Part shown: positions 42,081 through 50,373 of the stretch, one piece after another
Layout of the letters: the number at the start of each line of letters is the position of its first letter
Numbering within the stretch: position 1 is the stretch's first letter
NCBI GenBank assembly: GCA_900108205.1
Contig: FNUU01000010.1
Coordinates: forward strand, 1 to 64,000
DNA from: Eubacterium ruminantium
Lineage (GTDB): Bacteria; Bacillota; Clostridia; Lachnospirales; Lachnospiraceae
Direction of reading: 5' to 3'
Length of the DNA stretch: 64,000 bases
Translations under genes and position numbers: made by a program
Notes under the pieces: model-generated
Seen by the model: the letters and a program-made list of their open reading frames with translations, nothing else
The model's database searches: none
Told to the model about the DNA's origin: nothing

Positions 42081-43157
42081 ATGATAAGATATTTGATAAA
42101 AAACAATATGAAGCTGATGATGAGAAGCTTTACCAATATTCTTCTGGTGATCATCATGCCGATCATTCTTATAGCTCTTCTGTCAAGTGCCTTCAATGAT
42201 ATGATGGAGACCTACAAAGGTAAAAATGGTCTTGAGGCCGGATACAAAATTGAGGGTGATAAGGTTCAGCCTGAAATGATAGAAGCTATGAAGAAGGCAG
42301 CGCAGGACAGCGGTATCACCTTTTATGAGTACTACAACAGAAAACCTGAAGATGTTATCAGGAGTGATAAAAGAAGTGCATTTATCGTTTTTAAGGATGA
42401 CAGCTATGTCGTATATCAGAACGGCAATATGAAGGAACAGGCGAAGATAGTTGAATATTTTATCGGAGCCTTCAATGAAAGAATGCAGGCAGCTGCATCA
42501 GATACCGCAGCGTCACAGAGCGATGTAACGGTGGAACATCCGGAATATATGGCGAATATAAGCTCTCAGGATTATTACGGAATCATAGAGATAGTTTATT
42601 TCGGATGGTGTGCGATAGTAGTCGGCGCAGGAGTTTTTGCAAGTGAGAAGAAATATCGTATAGGTAAGAAGCTGCAGGTTTCAAATCTTTCGGGAATCCA
42701 GCTGTATCTGGCAAAATTTGTTCCTATGGTGGCAGTGGTTTTCGCAGGGCTGCTCATTTCGGCAGGACTTTCGATCGTGATGTTTGGAGTGCATTGGGGC
42801 AATCCGCTGTTATCGATTCTGATAATATTCATCTCGGCAGCGGCATCGACGGCACTGGGACTTATGGTATATTTCATCTTCGATAATCTTGTTGTTACGA
42901 TAATTTCGGTTTTTTCATTTGTGTGGTTTGCGGGATTCGTTGGAGGAAGCTTTGAAACCTATATGTATTCAAGCCATCCGGCTTCATTAAAGGTTCTTTC
43001 ACCGATATATCATATAAACAGAGCCCTGGTGGAACTGTCATGTATGGGGCACAGTGATTATGTGGATAACGCAGTTATCTACGGCGTGATTATAACTATA
43101 GTTTGTTCGGCAGCTGCAGTTCTTGCATCTGCTCTCAGAAAGAGAGGAAAAGCATGA
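42081..43157 (+). CDS. ABC-2 type transporter permease
   Basis: The 358-residue permease has one N-terminal helix (NILLVIIMPIILIALLSSAF), a large extracellular domain of about 130 residues (residues 45-175), then five hydrophobic segments. This is the ABC2_membrane_3 (YhgE/NatB-like) layout. ATG 42081 has GGGAGAAAG upstream. Its stop overlaps the next start as ATGA, so the two permeases are translationally coupled. Confidence 0.83.
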   Translation: MIRYLIKNNMKLMMRSFTNILLVIIMPIILIALLSSAFNDMMETYKGKNGLEAGYKIEGDKVQPEMIEAMKKAAQDSGITFYEYYNRKPEDVIRSDKRSAFIVFKDDSYVVYQNGNMKEQAKIVEYFIGAFNERMQAAASDTAASQSDVTVEHPEYMANISSQDYYGIIEIVYFGWCAIVVGAGVFASEKKYRIGKKLQVSNLSGIQLYLAKFVPMVAVVFAGLLISAGLSIVMFGVHWGNPLLSILIIFISAAASTALGLMVYFIFDNLVVTIISVFSFVWFAGFVGGSFETYMYSSHPASLKVLSPIYHINRALVELSCMGHSDYVDNAVIYGVIITIVCSAAAVLASALRKRGKA

Positions 43158-44401
43158 AGACACTTACAAAAACAAGTCTGAAATTACTTATCAGAACAAA
43201 GGCATTCTGGTTTTTTATGCTCCTTATGCCGATGCTTTCGACACTTATACTTAAGATAAAATTCGACAGCTCAGCTGCATATACAGATAATTATAAAGAA
43301 GAGATCATAGAGCTATCTGATTCGGATGCAAAGGTTGCATATAACGGAGGCAAGGGCGAGTTTGTTATAAAGGTTTACGATGCTTCCAAGAGTGAGCTTT
43401 CAGAGTATCTTCTTGAAAAGATCGCAAAAAGCGGAATGTTTTTAGTCTGCAGAGCAGATCTGACAGGAAAAAATGTATCAGCTGATTTTATGAAGAAACA
43501 GCTGGAGAGAGATGGCTTTGAGGATAAAATGGGTGCAGCAATCTATATTCCGGCTGACTTTGATGAACAGGTAACCGGTGGAAATCCGGATAAGGCACTT
43601 ACTCTCTATGTTCTTTCCGAGGATACAAGAGAATCTGTTCTTGAGAGTGAACTTTCTCTGCAGCTTGGACGTATCATAAAAAATCCTTCAGTAAAATATC
43701 TTCAGGAAGAAGACGACAGGCTTCCTGAAAAGGAACTGATATCTGTTGCGGCAGGTTCTCAAAGGGAACTTTCTCAAAAGCAGACTAATCAGAGATCACA
43801 GATGGGCTACGCATTTGCATTTATGACATTGGGATTTGTATTCTGCGGTATATTTGTGGCGCATGCATGCATCAGAGAGCAGAAAGAAGGAGTATTTACA
43901 AGACTGACGCTTACAAAAATAGGAGCGTTTAAGTATTTCTTTTCAAAATTTGCTGTGGCTGCACTTGTGTCAGTCATGACAACAGGAGTTATGGCAGTAT
44001 GTACACTTTTTATAAGTACAGATGATATTGGAATGAGCAGGCTTTCATTCATCGGTATGATCTTTATGATGGGACTTATATTCTGTACCCTCAGTATGAT
44101 CGTCGGAATTCTTATGGGAGATATTATGGGAGCGAATGTTGCGGCTTTTACGATCTGGTGTATATCAGCTCTTCTGAGCGGACTTTATTTCCCGCTGAAT
44201 TATACCTCAAATGCACTTAAGTTAGCATCATATCTCATGCCTCAGAAGTGGTTTCTGGAAGGTACGGAAATGATATTTGTAGGAGACAAAGGCGCATCAT
44301 TTATGATATTATGTACTACAGTAGCTTTTCTGGCAGTAATACTCAGTCTCGGAAGCCTGGGACTTAAAGTAAAAAGGACAGACGGATGGGGGAACGCATA
44401 A
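43154..44401 (+). CDS. ABC-2 type transporter permease
   Basis: ATG 43154 overlaps the preceding stop (ATGA) and has GAGAGGAAAAG upstream; the frame also extends back to 43103 inside the previous gene. The 415-residue product repeats the layout of its neighbour: one helix (TKAFWFFMLLMPMLSTLIL), an extracellular domain to about residue 205, then five or six hydrophobic segments. The two permeases probably make a heterodimer around the shared ATPase. It overlaps the kinase gene by 16 bases. Confidence 0.83.
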   Translation: MKTLTKTSLKLLIRTKAFWFFMLLMPMLSTLILKIKFDSSAAYTDNYKEEIIELSDSDAKVAYNGGKGEFVIKVYDASKSELSEYLLEKIAKSGMFLVCRADLTGKNVSADFMKKQLERDGFEDKMGAAIYIPADFDEQVTGGNPDKALTLYVLSEDTRESVLESELSLQLGRIIKNPSVKYLQEEDDRLPEKELISVAAGSQRELSQKQTNQRSQMGYAFAFMTLGFVFCGIFVAHACIREQKEGVFTRLTLTKIGAFKYFFSKFAVAALVSVMTTGVMAVCTLFISTDDIGMSRLSFIGMIFMMGLIFCTLSMIVGILMGDIMGANVAAFTIWCISALLSGLYFPLNYTSNALKLASYLMPQKWFLEGTEMIFVGDKGASFMILCTTVAFLAVILSLGSLGLKVKRTDGWGNA

Positions 44402-45513
44402 GAGATAATTTTTTCATATGGGTCAGAATGATCATTGTGCTGGCATTCAGTGTTTATGGAGTTCTGAAAATGGGAATAGACACAGGAGTATCCATAGAGG
44501 TACTCCTGCTTATTTCGTTTTTAATTACGGCAATTGCTGTTAAGGAACTGGTCGGCAGGAAATACCGTCCGGTCTTTCTTATTGTTGCGGCTGCTTTGTT
44601 TTTTGTGCTTTTTTATGTCGGAGGACATAGCTTTATACTGCTGGGAGTATTTTGCTGTTTTGAGATTATTTCATATATTAAAGTCAGTTACAGATGGTTT
44701 TTTCTGCCTTATCTGATAGCCCTGATACCGGGGGAGACTGATGTTATAGTTATGCTGATCGTCATAACGTTGCTGATGGTATGTTATGTTCAGCATGAGA
44801 TAATTATTGCTTCCTACAGAAAGCAGGTTATGGAGGAAACCATAGCCGAACAGGGACTTAAACGTGATATGCAGAGTATGGAGCATGAGGTAAAGGCCGA
44901 ACTTAAGAAGAATCTGCTGCAGGCGGAGAATCATATACTTGAGGAAAGAGCGGCACTTTCACAGACTCTCCATGATAAACTGGGGCATAATATCAATGGC
45001 TCTATCTACCAGCTGGAGGCAATTAAGGTTATAATGGAGCAGAATCCGGATAAGTCGAGAGAGATGCTTCAGGGAGTTATCGATCAGCTGCGTACAGGAA
45101 TGGATGAGATACGTGAGATACTTCGCAAGGAGAGACCGGAGAAGAAGAGAATGGCTCTTCTGCAGTTATATGAGCTTTGTGAAGATTGTAATTCAAAGGG
45201 GGTTGAGACAGACCTTTCCACAGAGGGAGAGCTGTCTGTCATATCAAATGAAATATGGGAGGTCATTCTTGATAACTGCTTTGAAGCGGTCACCAATTCC
45301 ATGAAGTACTCAAAATGTCAGCATATAAAGATAGATATTGTGGTAATGAATAAGATGCTCCGGTGTACGATCGCTGACGATGGTATAGGATGTGAAAGTA
45401 TTGTTGACGGAATGGGAATATCCGGAATGAGACAGAGAGTCAGAAGGCTGGGCGGCAATATTGATTTCGAAACGGAAGCGGGCTTTAAGGTGAGTATGCT
45501 GCTGAAGCTGTAG
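44386..45513 (+). CDS. Sensor histidine kinase, NarL/LiaS type (HisKA_3)
   Basis: A 375-residue sensor with five or six transmembrane segments in residues 12-135 and little extracellular sequence. A coiled coil at about 145-190 and the HisKA_3 dimerisation domain with phospho-acceptor His196 in LSQTLHDKLGHN follow. The ATPase part has ILDNCFEAVTNSMKYS (N box), ADDGIGCE (G1) and MGISGMRQRVRRLGG (G2). Intramembrane sensing is typical of kinases linked to ABC exporters. It overlaps the second permease and precedes its response regulator. Confidence 0.88.
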   Translation: MGERIRDNFFIWVRMIIVLAFSVYGVLKMGIDTGVSIEVLLLISFLITAIAVKELVGRKYRPVFLIVAAALFFVLFYVGGHSFILLGVFCCFEIISYIKVSYRWFFLPYLIALIPGETDVIVMLIVITLLMVCYVQHEIIIASYRKQVMEETIAEQGLKRDMQSMEHEVKAELKKNLLQAENHILEERAALSQTLHDKLGHNINGSIYQLEAIKVIMEQNPDKSREMLQGVIDQLRTGMDEIREILRKERPEKKRMALLQLYELCEDCNSKGVETDLSTEGELSVISNEIWEVILDNCFEAVTNSMKYSKCQHIKIDIVVMNKMLRCTIADDGIGCESIVDGMGISGMRQRVRRLGGNIDFETEAGFKVSMLLKL

Positions 45514-45568
45514 GATGGGCTGTATCTGCCGCAAAATAACGCGACTAATATGCCGGATGTTTATCCGG

Positions 45569-45634
45569 TTCCGAAGTTTTGGTGCTGTGCTGTTCGGTAA
45601 AACAGACAGGTTGTTTTGTGTAGTTATCTGGAAA
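45569..45634 (+). repeat. Dispersed 67-bp element, copy 2
   Basis: About 85% identical to 37969-38035; lies in the 180-base gap between kinase and regulator. A small frame from 45515 spans it and continues to 45706, but conservation of the DNA outside that frame cannot be judged from two copies. Confidence 0.8.
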
Positions 45635-45693
45635 ATGAAAAATCTGGAGTTTGGTTTCAAAAATGCGAAAAATGCGATATTATGGAGAAGATT

Positions 45694-46341
45694 ATGGACA
45701 AGATAAAAGTAATAATTGCAGATGACAGTGATTTTGTCAGAGATGGTATGAAGATAATATTGGATGTGGATGACTCCTTTGAGGTTCTCGGATGCGCATC
45801 CAATGGTCGTGAGGCTATAGAAATAGCGGAAAAAATGAAGCCGGATGTATTTCTTATGGACATACAGATGCCGGTAATGGATGGTATTGAGGCTACAAAA
45901 TATATAGTGGAGCATGATCTTGGAAAGGTGCTTATACTTACCACCTTTGATGATGACGATCTGGTAAAGCAGGCACTGTCCGGCGGAGCCAAGGGATATC
46001 TTATCAAGAATCATACACCTGACCATTTAAAGCAGATGATCAGATCTGTTTATAATGGTACGGGAGTTATGGAGGAGAACCTTCTGGAATCGCTTATAAA
46101 CAGCGGCAGTCAGAAAAGCGTTTCAGATTCATCCGGTTCCGGTTTCGACAGTACCGGATATACGGATCGGGAGCTTGATATAGTGCGGGCTGTTGCTGAG
46201 GGATACTCAAATAAGGAGATAGCGGCAAAGCTGTTCATTTCCGAGGGTACTGTTAAAAATTATATAACCTCGATACTTGCAAAAGAAAACCTTTCCCACA
46301 GAACGGCGCTTGCGGTATACTATCTTACCGGAAAGAAATGA
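45694..46341 (+). CDS. Response regulator, NarL/FixJ family
   Basis: I start at ATG 45694 (GGAG six bases upstream; 215 residues). Earlier in-frame starts at 45682 or 45616 would add residues absent from the family. The receiver domain has IIADDSD, phospho-acceptor Asp56 in FLMDIQMPVMDG, Thr in LILTTFDDDD and Lys in GYLIKNH. The LuxR-type HTH is YTDRELDIVRAVAEGYSNKE then IAAKLFISEGTVKNYI. Activated by the adjacent kinase, it probably controls the exporter operon. Confidence 0.9.
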   Translation: MDKIKVIIADDSDFVRDGMKIILDVDDSFEVLGCASNGREAIEIAEKMKPDVFLMDIQMPVMDGIEATKYIVEHDLGKVLILTTFDDDDLVKQALSGGAKGYLIKNHTPDHLKQMIRSVYNGTGVMEENLLESLINSGSQKSVSDSSGSGFDSTGYTDRELDIVRAVAEGYSNKEIAAKLFISEGTVKNYITSILAKENLSHRTALAVYYLTGKK

Positions 46342-46368
46342 AAATAAAAAAAACTCAGGAGTAGAAAA

Positions 46369-46968
46369 ATGATAGAGAAAGCAACAGATCTAAAGGATTT
46401 AACAAAGCAGCAGATAGAAAAGATAAAGGAAGATGCAGGAAATGTTATTCAGGAGATTTATAATGCTTCAGGCATAAAAAGCGGTCAGATATTTCTTGTA
46501 GGATGTTCTTCGAGTGAAATTATCGGTAAGCATATGGGCAGTGCCTCAAGTGCGGATGCCGCAGAGGCAGTTTACTCGGTTATCAGCAGCTTCCTTAAGG
46601 AAAAAGGAGTTTATCTCGCGGTTCAGTGCTGTGAACATCTTAACAGAGCTGTGGTTTTAGATAGAGAGGTAATGCAGAAATATGATTTTGAAGAAGTAAA
46701 TGTGATACCTCAGTATCATGCAGGAGGAGCGTTTGCCGTAACACACTACAACAATCTTAATGATCCTGTTGTGGTTGAAAATATCCGTTCAAAGGCTTTC
46801 GCCGGTATGGATATCGGCGGAGTTATGATAGGAATGCACATACATCCTGTGGTAGTACCTCTCAGACTTGAGCATAAAAATATCGGAAATGCTATTATAA
46901 TAGCTGCGAGACACAGGCCGAAGTATGTAGGTGGTGAAAGAGCAGTTTATAATGCGAATCTTGAATAA
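46369..46968 (+). CDS. UPF0340 (TIGR01440) family protein
   Basis: This 199-residue protein belongs to the UPF0340/YwlG family of unknown function found in Firmicutes. Family hallmarks seen are IFLVGCSSSEIIGKHMGSAS, LAVQCCEHLNRAVVLD, PQYHAGGAFA, GMDIGGVMIGMHIHPVVVPL and ARHRPKYVGGERAVYN. The conserved Cys-Cys-Glu-His and Gly/His motifs suggest an enzyme. AGGAG precedes ATG 46369. It follows the response regulator after 27 bases and may be read through; a weak terminator follows. Confidence 0.88.
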   Translation: MIEKATDLKDLTKQQIEKIKEDAGNVIQEIYNASGIKSGQIFLVGCSSSEIIGKHMGSASSADAAEAVYSVISSFLKEKGVYLAVQCCEHLNRAVVLDREVMQKYDFEEVNVIPQYHAGGAFAVTHYNNLNDPVVVENIRSKAFAGMDIGGVMIGMHIHPVVVPLRLEHKNIGNAIIIAARHRPKYVGGERAVYNANLE

Positions 46969-46983
46969 AATCAATACATAAAA

Positions 46984-47016
46984 AACGCCCGGACCTCACG
47001 ATCAGGGCGATTTTTG
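46984..47016 (+). terminator. Weak terminator after the UPF0340 gene
   Basis: CGCCC pairs with GGGCG across a 14-base loop, then ATTTTTG. It lies between converging genes. Confidence 0.55.
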
Positions 47017-47060
47017 TTTCGGATTATCACGGTGTTGATTCTGCTTCGCAGAATTTTTCG

Positions 47061-48068
47061 TTACCTGTTCTCCATCCTCTTGTTGTATCTGATAACTCTT
47101 CTGAGCAGGTCATCAACCATATATTTCATACCCTTTTTGGTAAGAACCTGTGGAATGTCCCAGCCCGGACAGCGGTTGCATTCAATGATGCATGGACCGG
47201 TCTTGGTAAGGGCAACATCCCAGCCGATAAGATTAACCTTATTATTTACCTTGCAGGCCTCCATAACCATTTCCTTTACTTCCTTCCAGTAAGGAATAGG
47301 GAAACCGTCGTATTTTACACCTGTAACGGAGCAATCGGATTCGTTGAGCTTCTTGTCGGAACCATTGCCTGTAAGCTTACCGGTCTTAAGATCTATAAGA
47401 CAGGCCTGTCCGCCCTGGTGGAAATTATCTGCTATACCATTTCCGCTTCCGATTCTTGCGGCAGCAAAGAATATCTTGGATCTGTCACCGATGGTGGCAG
47501 TCATGATACGAAGAGTATTTGCTGAATTTGGACTGAGACGACCCCACTCTTCGTCCTGCTGGATGAGCTCCTCGCAGAAGTCGTTATTCTTTACCATATC
47601 ATCATAGAATTTCTTCAGATCTGCTATATCAGAAACGGTATATTTTTCAACACCGCCACCGCCGAGACCGATAACCGGTTTTTTGACGAATTCAGGATGA
47701 AGCTTTGTGAATTCGATGAATTTTTCGTATCCGTCCTTAGGATCAAAATAGTCTCTCTTTGTAAAATCTTTATAATTCTTGTGGAAGTTTAACTTGTTTG
47801 AATAGAATTCTGCATATTCAAGCTTTCCGAGTACCTTTGATATATCATATTCATATCCGGTAGTAACGTAGGTCTTTCTTTCCTTTGCACTTTTCTCGTA
47901 GAATCTGAAGTTAAGATAGTCCTGAAGGCCTGCCTTGTATCTGAAAGCGCAGATTCCTTCATCTATGAACATGAGCCATGCCGGCTTATGTACGGTTTTG
48001 GATATTTCCTTAAGGTCGTTATAAAACCTCTTGTAATTTGCATTTTTAGCAAAAGAAAGCATTCCCAT
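47061..48068 (-). CDS. Sugar-transfer associated ATP-grasp protein (copy 2)
   Basis: A 335-residue minus-strand paralogue of the protein at 34978, starting at the ATG ending at 48068 with GGAGG seven bases away. It shares the family blocks VKKPVIGLGGGGVEKYTV, NDFCEELIQQDEEW, NSANTLRIMTATIG, LIGWDVALTKTGPCIIECNR and a final helical YMVDDLLRRV. The ATP loop GLGGGG differs from the SSGIG of copy 1. The function in the family is an ATP-driven ligation linked to surface sugars; the substrate is open. It is monocistronic and convergent with the UPF0340 gene. Confidence 0.82.
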   Translation of the reverse strand: MGMLSFAKNANYKRFYNDLKEISKTVHKPAWLMFIDEGICAFRYKAGLQDYLNFRFYEKSAKERKTYVTTGYEYDISKVLGKLEYAEFYSNKLNFHKNYKDFTKRDYFDPKDGYEKFIEFTKLHPEFVKKPVIGLGGGGVEKYTVSDIADLKKFYDDMVKNNDFCEELIQQDEEWGRLSPNSANTLRIMTATIGDRSKIFFAAARIGSGNGIADNFHQGGQACLIDLKTGKLTGNGSDKKLNESDCSVTGVKYDGFPIPYWKEVKEMVMEACKVNNKVNLIGWDVALTKTGPCIIECNRCPGWDIPQVLTKKGMKYMVDDLLRRVIRYNKRMENR

Positions 48069-48212
48069 TTTAAAATCCTCCGATAATTCATTTGTATATT
48101 TTTATTGGTATTGCATTTGTGATTCTGATAAATCTTCGGTTATCACTCCGGATCATCTCACCCATTATATAGTACTTCGGAATAAAATTCAATCACGGAA
48201 GCCGCGTTTTGC

Positions 48213-48242
48213 TTGATTTTCTACCAATATATCATTTATACT
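48213..48242 (+). promoter_or_regulatory. Promoter candidate for parE-parC
   Basis: TTGATT (48213-48218) and TATACT (48237-48242) with an 18-base spacer. Confidence 0.5.
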
Positions 48243-48376
48243 GTATGGAGTGTTTTTATCTTCTGATATATAAGACCGGCAAATATAGCTAAGAGGTCTT
48301 ATTATATTACAGAAGAAAATCTATTCCGGACTTAAGGAAGAAGGATCAGGACTCTTAAGTCCAGGAGAGAAGTGAG

Positions 48377-50290
48377 GTGGCATACAAAATGAAATATAAT
48401 GCTGAAAATATCACGGTTTTAAAAGGCCTTGAACCTGTAAGACTGCGTCCGGGCATGTATATCGGAAATACAGGTCGAAGCGGTCTGAATCATCTGGTTC
48501 AGGAAATTATCGATAACTCGGTGGATGAGCATTTGGCAGGATACTGCAATAATATTACGGTTACAGTAAATGAAGATGGTTCGGCAACGGTTTCCGATGA
48601 TGGAAGAGGTGTCCCTGTTGATATGCATCCAACAGAAAAACAGCCTGCAGAGAGAGTTGTTTATACTGTACTTCATGCCGGTGGTAAGTTTAACAGCAGT
48701 ACATATAAGATAAGCGGCGGTCTTCACGGAGTTGGTTCGGCTGTTGTAAATGCACTCAGCAAGAAGCTGATAGTTGATGTATACAGAAACGGATATGTAT
48801 ATCATGATACCTATGCTTACGGCAGTCCTACAACAGAGCTTATCGATGGCGAGCTTCCGAAGGAAAAGCTCAGCAAAAAGAGAACAGGAACAACAGTAAC
48901 TCTGTATCCGGATGATACTATATTTGAAACTACCAAATTTAAATGCAGCGCCATCAAGCAGCGTATCAAGGAGACGGCTTATCTGAATCCGGAGCTGACA
49001 ATAACCTTTCATAATAAAAGAGATGGCGAAGAACCGGAGGTATTCCATCAGCCGGGAGGACTGTCTGCATTCATTGAAGATGTTTCAGAAGGACTTACGC
49101 ATACTTCTCCGATCGTAAGCATTTCCGGTGAGAAGGATGGCATATCCGCAGATATTGTATTTGTAATGACTGAAGACGGTGATGAAAATATCATTGGTTT
49201 CACTAATAATATTACCAATCCTGAGGGCGGTACGCATGTAAATGCATTTAAGTCTGCATTTGCCAAGGTTATTAATCAATATGCAAGAAATGAACTTGGT
49301 CTTCTGAAGGATAAGGATACAAATCTTTCAGGAGCAGATGTCAGAAATGGCATGACAGCAGTTGTTTCGATAAAGCATCCGGATCCGCAGTTTGAAGGAC
49401 AGACAAAGACAAAGCTTTCCAACTCGGATGTAACAAAGGCTGTGGATGATATAGTTAAGGAACAGCTTACGGTTTATTTTGACAGAAACTACGAGGTGCT
49501 TAAGGATATTGCAGACAGGGCGGTGGCGCTCTCCAAGAGAAGGGCAAATGAAAAGTCCAAGATCAATCTCAGTAAATTCTCCTTTGAAGGAAACGGAAAG
49601 CTTGTTCGTCAGGAGTCAAATGATGCCTCAAAGTGTGAGCTTTTTATCGTAGAGGGTGATTCCGCAGGCGGTTCCGCAAAGTCTGCCAGAGACAGAAGAT
49701 ATCAGGCTATTCTTCCTCTTCGCGGTAAGATACTGAATGTCGAGAAGGTTCCTGTCAGCAAGGTGCTGGAAAATGCAGAGATCAAAGCCCTTATAAATGC
49801 TTTTGGCTGTGGCTTCATGCAGGGCTACGGAAATGATTTTGATATAGAAAAACTGAATTATAACAAGATAATAATCATGACTGATGCGGATGTGGACGGT
49901 GCACATATTGCAACTCTGCTCCTCACATTTTTCTACAGATTTTATCCGGATCTTATAAATGAAGGTCATATTTATATAGCAATCCCTCCGCTTTACAGAG
50001 TTGGTGAGGGCAAAAATATTAAATATCTCTATACTGATGCGGAGCTTGAACGTTACAGAGCAACACATACAAAGAAGTTCACGATACAGCGTTACAAAGG
50101 TCTTGGTGAGATGGATGCTGACCAGCTTTTTGAAACTACCATGGATGTGAATAATCGTCTGCTTAAGCAGGTTTCCATAGACAGTGTGGCAGAGGCCACC
50201 TCCATCACCCATACGCTCATGGGAAATGATGTTGCGCCTCGCCGCAGCTATATTGAGAAGCACAGCAGGGAAGCAAATATCGATACCTGA
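48377..50290 (+). CDS. parE: DNA topoisomerase IV subunit B
   Basis: The 637-residue type IIA topoisomerase ATPase subunit. GHKL motifs are VQEIIDNSVDEHLAG, DDGRGVPVD and the lid SGGLHGVGSAVVNALS. The TOPRIM region has CELFIVEGDSAGGSAK with the catalytic Glu, PLRGKILNVE and IIMTDADVDGAHI. The C-terminal QRYKGLGEMD block is intact. GTG 48377 (AGGAG upstream) is used here; ATG 48389 with GAGGTG upstream is equally possible and removes four residues. I call parE rather than gyrB because its partner lacks the GyrA box and no dnaA region is near. Confidence 0.88.
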   Translation: MAYKMKYNAENITVLKGLEPVRLRPGMYIGNTGRSGLNHLVQEIIDNSVDEHLAGYCNNITVTVNEDGSATVSDDGRGVPVDMHPTEKQPAERVVYTVLHAGGKFNSSTYKISGGLHGVGSAVVNALSKKLIVDVYRNGYVYHDTYAYGSPTTELIDGELPKEKLSKKRTGTTVTLYPDDTIFETTKFKCSAIKQRIKETAYLNPELTITFHNKRDGEEPEVFHQPGGLSAFIEDVSEGLTHTSPIVSISGEKDGISADIVFVMTEDGDENIIGFTNNITNPEGGTHVNAFKSAFAKVINQYARNELGLLKDKDTNLSGADVRNGMTAVVSIKHPDPQFEGQTKTKLSNSDVTKAVDDIVKEQLTVYFDRNYEVLKDIADRAVALSKRRANEKSKINLSKFSFEGNGKLVRQESNDASKCELFIVEGDSAGGSAKSARDRRYQAILPLRGKILNVEKVPVSKVLENAEIKALINAFGCGFMQGYGNDFDIEKLNYNKIIIMTDADVDGAHIATLLLTFFYRFYPDLINEGHIYIAIPPLYRVGEGKNIKYLYTDAELERYRATHTKKFTIQRYKGLGEMDADQLFETTMDVNNRLLKQVSIDSVAEATSITHTLMGNDVAPRRSYIEKHSREANIDT

Positions 50291-50373
50291 TAAAACAGTT
50301 AATAGTAATGTTAAGATGAAATGAATCAAATCTTAGTTTGAAAAAGATGATCGTGATAATGAAGGAGTAAATA

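Noticed and set aside
45515..45706. 63-codon frame between kinase and response regulator
   Set aside because: It is spanned by the dispersed 67-bp element and overlaps the regulator start. I keep the element as a repeat and do not call a gene, although a conserved peptide is not excluded.
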